Assembly: GCF_002027555.1 (NCBI RefSeq)
Contig: NZ_MXAP01000081.1
Location: forward strand, 1 to 19,883
Direction of reading: 5' to 3'
Length of the DNA: 19,883 nt
Source of the DNA: Moraxella equi
GTDB taxonomy: Bacteria; Pseudomonadota; Gammaproteobacteria; Pseudomonadales; Moraxellaceae
Numbering within the stretch: position 1 is the stretch's first letter; every line of letters starts with the position of its first letter. The notes below the pieces were generated by a model that saw nothing but the letters and a program-made list of their open reading frames with translations, did no database searches and had not been told where the DNA came from. Both the position numbers and the translations under genes were made by a program. This document shows, piece by piece, positions 16,281-19,883 of the stretch.

Positions 16281-17327
16281 ATGATAAGATTACAAGGCGT
16301 TAGCAAAACTTTCGCCATAAAAAAAGACGGCAAACCCACAACCTTTACCGCCCTACAACCGACCGATTTGACGGTGGCAAAGGGCGAGATTTTTGGTGTG
16401 ATTGGAGCCAGCGGAGCAGGTAAATCCACGCTCATTCGCTGTGTCAATCTTTTGGAACGCCCCACGACAGGACACGTGTTTGTGGACGGTGTGGACTTGA
16501 TGAGCCTAGATAACACCGCCCTTATCAAGGCTCGCCGTCATATCGGCATGATTTTTCAGCAATTTAACCTGCTCTCATCTCGCACGGTGTTTGATAATGT
16601 CGCTTTAAGCCTTGAACTCTCCGGCACACCCAAACACGTCATCAAAGAAAAGGTAAGCTCTCTGCTTGATTTGGTGGGCTTATCCGAGCGTCATCACGCC
16701 TATCCGTCTAGCTTATCAGGCGGTCAAAAACAGCGTGTCGCCATTGCTCGAGCGTTGGCAACCGACCCCAAGGTGCTACTTTGCGACGAGGCAACCAGTG
16801 CCTTAGACCCTGCCACAACAGGGGCAATTTTGGATTTATTAAAAAAAATCAACAGCGGGCTTGGCATCACCATACTGCTCATCACGCACGAAATGGACGT
16901 GGTCAAACGCATTTGTGATAAAGTGGCGGTCATTGACAAGGGCATTTTGGTGGAGCAAGGTACGGTAGGGCAGATTTTTGCCAATCCCCAAACCGAGCTT
17001 GCCCATGACTTTATCAAGGCGACTTTTCATGTAAGCCTACCTGATGAATTTTTGGCACGCCTGCACACCCATGAGACGGACGGCACTTATCCTGTGATAC
17101 GCTTTGAATTTAGTGGCAAAACGGTGGACAGTCCGCTCTTTTCGGAGGCGACACGGCGATTTGGCGTGGCGTTTAACATTTTGACTTCACAAATGGACTA
17201 TGTGGGCGGTGTCAAGTTTGGCGTAACCATAAGCCAAATGATTGGCGAGCGGACGGCGTGCGTGGAGGCGTTGACGTTTTTTACAGAACATCATGTTGGA
17301 TTTGAGGTGTTAGGCTATGTGGCATGA
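16281..17327 (+). CDS. metN: Methionine ABC transporter ATP-binding protein
   Basis: MetN powers uptake of methionine through MetI with MetQ as binding protein. The 348 residues show Walker [10 protein letters not shown] (42-50), the signature [15 protein letters not shown], Walker [13 protein letters not shown] and the switch histidine in [12 protein letters not shown]-terminal NIL domain of about 90 residues (from about 260) ends in [17 protein letters not shown]. The NIL domain is the MetN regulatory part, where bound methionine inhibits transport. This length and domain set separate it from other ABC ATPases. The start [11 protein letters not shown] agrees with the family. The gene overlaps metI by 11 bases. 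The upstream -10 box sits close to the ATG. Confidence 0.95.
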   Translation: MIRLQGVSKTFAIKKDGKPTTFTALQPTDLTVAKGEIFGVIGASGAGKSTLIRCVNLLERPTTGHVFVDGVDLMSLDNTALIKARRHIGMIFQQFNLLSSRTVFDNVALSLELSGTPKHVIKEKVSSLLDLVGLSERHHAYPSSLSGGQKQRVAIARALATDPKVLLCDEATSALDPATTGAILDLLKKINSGLGITILLITHEMDVVKRICDKVAVIDKGILVEQGTVGQIFANPQTELAHDFIKATFHVSLPDEFLARLHTHETDGTYPVIRFEFSGKTVDSPLFSEATRRFGVAFNILTSQMDYVGGVKFGVTISQMIGERTACVEALTFFTEHHVGFEVLGYVA

Positions 17328-18006
17328 GATTTATCAAGGCTTTATGAGCGAGCTGACCCCCCAAATGTGGCAAATGGTCTATAAGTCCACTTACGAGACG
17401 GTCTATATGGGACTGGTATCTACCGCCATATCGGTGCTGGTGGGGCTACCGCTTGGGTTTTTGGCGTTTTTGGCGGGCAAGGGGCGGATTTTGGCGAACA
17501 AGCCTTCATTTGCCATATTGGACGTGTTTATCAATGTGGGACGGTCAGTGCCGTTTATCATTTTGCTCATTATTTTATTGCCCTTTACTCGTCTGATTGT
17601 AGGGACAACGCTCGGCACGACCGCCGCCATTGTGCCACTTGCCATGACCGCCATCCCTTTTGTGGCAAGGCTTACCGCCAATGCTTTGGCAGAAATCCCC
17701 ACAGGCTTGACCGAATCGGCTCATGCCATGGGGGCGACCAACTGGCAAATCATCACCAAATACTACTTCCCCGAAAGCCTACCCATACTCATCAACGCCA
17801 TAACGCTCACGCTCGTCTCGCTCATCGGCTACTCGGCAATGGCAGGCGTGGTGGGCGGTGGCGGTCTGGGCAACCTTGCTATCAGCTATGGCGAACATCG
17901 TGGTATGGTCTATGTCAAATGGATAGCGACCGTCATCATCGTGGCGATTGTCATGATATGCCAAAAGGCGGGGGATATGCTTGCCGAGCGGTTTGACCAT
18001 AGATGA
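17317..18006 (+). CDS. metI: Methionine ABC transporter permease
   Basis: MetI is the inner-membrane channel subunit. The 229 residues contain several hydrophobic helices, among them [38 protein letters not shown] and [17 protein letters not shown]. The cytoplasmic coupling loop that contacts MetN is [20 protein letters not shown], followed by [12 protein letters not shown]. The late [19 protein letters not shown] is typical of MetI. The ATG at 17317 has GAGGTG seven bases upstream and overlaps the metN end in another frame, so translation is likely coupled. A small hairpin (18007-18023) stands directly after the stop codon and a terminator shortly after. Confidence 0.95.
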   Translation: MWHEIYQGFMSELTPQMWQMVYKSTYETVYMGLVSTAISVLVGLPLGFLAFLAGKGRILANKPSFAILDVFINVGRSVPFIILLIILLPFTRLIVGTTLGTTAAIVPLAMTAIPFVARLTANALAEIPTGLTESAHAMGATNWQIITKYYFPESLPILINAITLTLVSLIGYSAMAGVVGGGGLGNLAISYGEHRGMVYVKWIATVIIVAIVMICQKAGDMLAERFDHR

Positions 18007-18039
18007 TATGCCAAAATGGCATAACCTTTTGTCAAAATT

Positions 18040-18076
18040 TTAGCCAAAATTCATATTGAAGTTTGGCTAATTTTTT
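18040..18076 (+). terminator. Terminator between metI and metQ
   Basis: TTAGCCAAA (18040-18048) pairs perfectly with TTTGGCTAA (18062-18070) around a 13-base loop. Six T follow (18071-18076). A second short hairpin, TATGCCA/TGGCATA at 18007-18023, precedes it. MetQ is thus at least partly transcribed on its own. Confidence 0.8.
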
Positions 18077-18100
18077 GCTTTAATATACTAAAATTTATTG

Positions 18101-18128
18101 TTGTCATGATTTTGTCATTTGATAAATT
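18101..18128 (+). promoter_or_regulatory. Tentative metQ promoter
   Basis: TTGTCA (18101-18106) and TAAATT (18123-18128) are spaced by 16 bp and lie 57 bp before the metQ ATG. A second TTGTCA and a TTGACA stand nearby without good -10 partners. A promoter is expected here because a terminator precedes it. Confidence 0.35.
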
Positions 18129-18185
18129 CAATGATTTTAAATTGACAAACAGATAAATATCATTCCTTTTAAACAGAGAACCCTT

Positions 18186-19043
18186 ATGAAAGCAAACAAA
18201 TTTTTTGGTCTGTGTGCCTTAGCGTCAGGCATTGCCCTGGTCGGCTGTGGTGGCGACAAACCTACCCAAACCGACACAACCACCCAAACCACAACGATAA
18301 CCGCTTGCCCTACTGGCGACCCTAACAAAATCAAAGTGGGCGTGATGAGTGGACCTGAACATAAAGTTGCCGAAGTGGCCGCCAAAGTCGCCCAGGAAAA
18401 ATACGGTCTGGTGGTAGAATACGTTGAGTTCAACGACTACGCCTTACCCAACACCGCCGTATCCAAGTGCGACCTAGACGCCAACGCCATGCAACACAAG
18501 CCCTATCTTGACAAAGACAGCCAAGAGAAAAAGCTGGATAATCTGGTCATCGTAGGCAATACCTTTGTATATCCATTGGCGGGCTATTCTAAGAAAATCA
18601 AAAGCATAAGCGAACTTAAAGACGGTGCTATCGTGGCAGTGCCAAACGACCCGTCAAACCTAGCTCGTGCACTCATTTTACTTGAAAAACAAGGGCTTAT
18701 CAAGCTAAAAGATAACACCAACCTATTCTCAACATCGCTTGACATCGTAGAGAACCCCAAAAAACTTGAAATCAAAGAAGTGGATACATCAGTCGCCGCT
18801 CGTGCCTTAGATGACGTGGATTTGGCTGTGGTGAACAACACTTATGCCGGTCAAGTGGGCCTAACTGCTAATGACGGCGTATTTGTTGAAGACAAAGATT
18901 CGCCTTATGTGAACATCATCGTTGCCCGTGCCGACAACAAAGACTCGGACGCCATCAAAAACTTCGTTCAAGCCTATCAGTCTGATGAAGTAGAAGCCGA
19001 AGCCAAAAACCAATTTAAAGACGGTGTGGTTAAAGGCTGGTAA
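18186..19043 (+). CDS. metQ: Methionine-binding lipoprotein
   Basis: MetQ is the substrate-binding partner of MetNI, held to the inner membrane by a lipid. The 285 residues start with a lipoprotein signal, MKANKFFGLCALASGIALVG then C21. A Thr/Gln-rich linker (DKPTQTDTTTQTTTI) follows, and then the NlpA/MetQ fold: IKVGVMSGPEHKVAEVAAKVAQ, DYALPNTAVSKCDLDANAMQHKPYLD, VPNDPSNLARAL, and DLAVVNNTYAGQVGL near the C terminus. These are characteristic ligand-pocket regions of the family. The ribosome site is weak (CAGAG about seven bases before the ATG). The gene sits behind the metNI terminator, with its own probable promoter. Confidence 0.95.
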   Translation: MKANKFFGLCALASGIALVGCGGDKPTQTDTTTQTTTITACPTGDPNKIKVGVMSGPEHKVAEVAAKVAQEKYGLVVEYVEFNDYALPNTAVSKCDLDANAMQHKPYLDKDSQEKKLDNLVIVGNTFVYPLAGYSKKIKSISELKDGAIVAVPNDPSNLARALILLEKQGLIKLKDNTNLFSTSLDIVENPKKLEIKEVDTSVAARALDDVDLAVVNNTYAGQVGLTANDGVFVEDKDSPYVNIIVARADNKDSDAIKNFVQAYQSDEVEAEAKNQFKDGVVKGW

Positions 19044-19049
19044 ATAATC

Positions 19050-19081
19050 AAAAAATAAGGGCGTTATTTTGTGATAACGCC
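19050..19081 (-). terminator. Terminator of the esterase gene, shared with metQ
   Basis: GGCGTTAT (19060-19067) and ATAACGCC (19074-19081) form an 8-bp stem with a 6-base loop. On the minus strand six T follow (19055-19050). It lies 16 bp from the metQ stop and 8 bp from the esterase stop, so it may serve both. Confidence 0.8.
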
Positions 19082-19089
19082 TGATTCTC

Positions 19090-19883
19090 TTATCTTGCAA
19101 ACAATTTCTCCAAGCCGTCAATCAACGCCACACGCCATACAGCATAATCATGTCCGCCTTCATATAGCCGAAAAGTCGCTTGATTGCCTTGTTTGTTTAG
19201 GCTGGCAGCCAGTGTTTGGCTTGACCCCAAAATGCTGTCATTAACCGTCTCGCCCTGACGGTGTGTCTCGTAGCTACCTGCCATGATATGCCATTTTTGG
19301 GTGTGTTTTGCAGGATTTTGCTGGACTAGGTCGTATAGGTGTTGGTCTTGTCCATTTTTATACCAAAATGAACCAGATAATGGCAACACATTGCCAAAAA
19401 TATCAGGATGGCGATATGCCACAAATGCCGCAGCCAGTCCACCATAGCTTGACCCTGAAATCACCGTCCTGTTCGCACTTGTCGATATGTCCGTCTCTTG
19501 CATTACAAATGGCACAAGCTCATCACACATCATTCTAGCAAACTCATCATTCATCGGTAGCTCAGCATGGCGATTGACATTATCAATCAGCACAGCAATC
19601 ACACCGATGCCTGTGCGCGTAGCAAAATCATCAAGCAAGCTTGGCACACCAACCACATTTAAATACACATCACCATCGAACAGATACAGCACAATCGGCT
19701 GACTGTCTTTTTTGACATTATTGGTTTGGTAAAGCCAAATACGTCTTTGATTATTTAGCAACTCGCTCTTAAAAATCCGCTCTACCAGTTTACCCTGATG
19801 AGCGTCGGTCTGTGAAAATGCAGCATTCACGCCCACCCAAGAGCCGTTACCAAAACGATGGGGATTTATACCAACCGAACTTA
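19090..19883 (-). CDS. Enterochelin-esterase-like alpha/beta hydrolase, N terminus outside the window
   Basis: The frame is open to the right edge of the window, so the start is missing; about 263 residues are visible. It resembles Fes, the esterase that opens ferric enterobactin-type siderophores to free iron. Matching blocks are RRIWLYQT, VLYLFDGDVY, AVLIDNVNRHAELPMNDEF, GSSYGGLAAAFVAYRHPD (nucleophile Ser codon at 19447-19449), PLSGSFWY and GGHDYAVWR (catalytic His codon at 19150-19152). Fes works in the cytoplasm and IroE in the periplasm; without the N terminus the location cannot be told. No siderophore synthesis gene is in the window, so it may act on siderophores taken from other bacteria. 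An internal GTG at 19836 is not a credible start because similarity continues upstream of it. Confidence 0.85.
   Translation of the reverse strand, partial: SSVGINPHRFGNGSWVGVNAAFSQTDAHQGKLVERIFKSELLNNQRRIWLYQTNNVKKDSQPIVLYLFDGDVYLNVVGVPSLLDDFATRTGIGVIAVLIDNVNRHAELPMNDEFARMMCDELVPFVMQETDISTSANRTVISGSSYGGLAAAFVAYRHPDIFGNVLPLSGSFWYKNGQDQHLYDLVQQNPAKHTQKWHIMAGSYETHRQGETVNDSILGSSQTLAASLNKQGNQATFRLYEGGHDYAVWRVALIDGLEKLFAR

Noticed and set aside
19864..19883. Similarity of the window end to the repeat core (ATTTATACC)
   Set aside because: The stretch is coding for the esterase and the alignment needs gaps and several mismatches.

Overview
The window looks like chromosomal DNA of a gammaproteobacterium of the Moraxellaceae, most likely Moraxella or a close relative. 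This rests on the AT-rich housekeeping gene set, the rubredoxin/rubredoxin-reductase type, the class I fumarase, the metNIQ set and the style of the short outer-membrane barrel gene. It is an inference from protein style; no rRNA or other species marker is present. No tRNA, rRNA, CRISPR array, insertion sequence or phage gene was found.

Layout. 1-640: a small lipoprotein gene whose signal peptide and body lie in different frames, closed by a terminator. 682-4698 (+): pabB (folate), then an acyl-CoA-dehydrogenase-like flavoprotein without the usual glutamate base, 19 bp ahead of a rubredoxin fused to its NAD(P)H-dependent reductase, then a terminator. 4823-5430 (-): a small outer-membrane beta-barrel protein with a long, repeat-containing upstream region. 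5927-6577 (+): gph, convergent with class I fumarase (6649-8175, -) across a shared hairpin. 8235-9043: a divergent promoter region with a 6-1-6 Fur-type palindrome, then a histidine-rich exported or anchored protein of unknown function. 9064-14955 (-): a probable five-gene operon read in the order uvrA, a 30-residue coupled ORF, a TatD-family hydrolase, tcdA, and an orphan AAA+ ATPase, ending in one terminator. 15076-15698 (-): a glycine-zipper protein with its own strong terminator. 16246-19043 (+): the methionine ABC transporter, with metN and metI overlapping and metQ separated from them by a terminator. 19050-19883 (-): an enterochelin-esterase-like hydrolase cut by the window end.

Most of the window is ordinary core metabolism: folate, TCA cycle, 2-phosphoglycolate repair, nucleotide excision repair, tRNA t6A cyclisation and methionine uptake. 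No clear multi-gene novel system is visible. The parts most worth a second look are the slippery-site lipoprotein, the acyl-CoA-dehydrogenase-like/rubredoxin pair, the Fur-box histidine-rich protein, the tiny ORF inside the uvrA operon, the AAA+ protein with an unrecognised N-terminal half, and the paired inverted repeats upstream of the outer-membrane protein gene.
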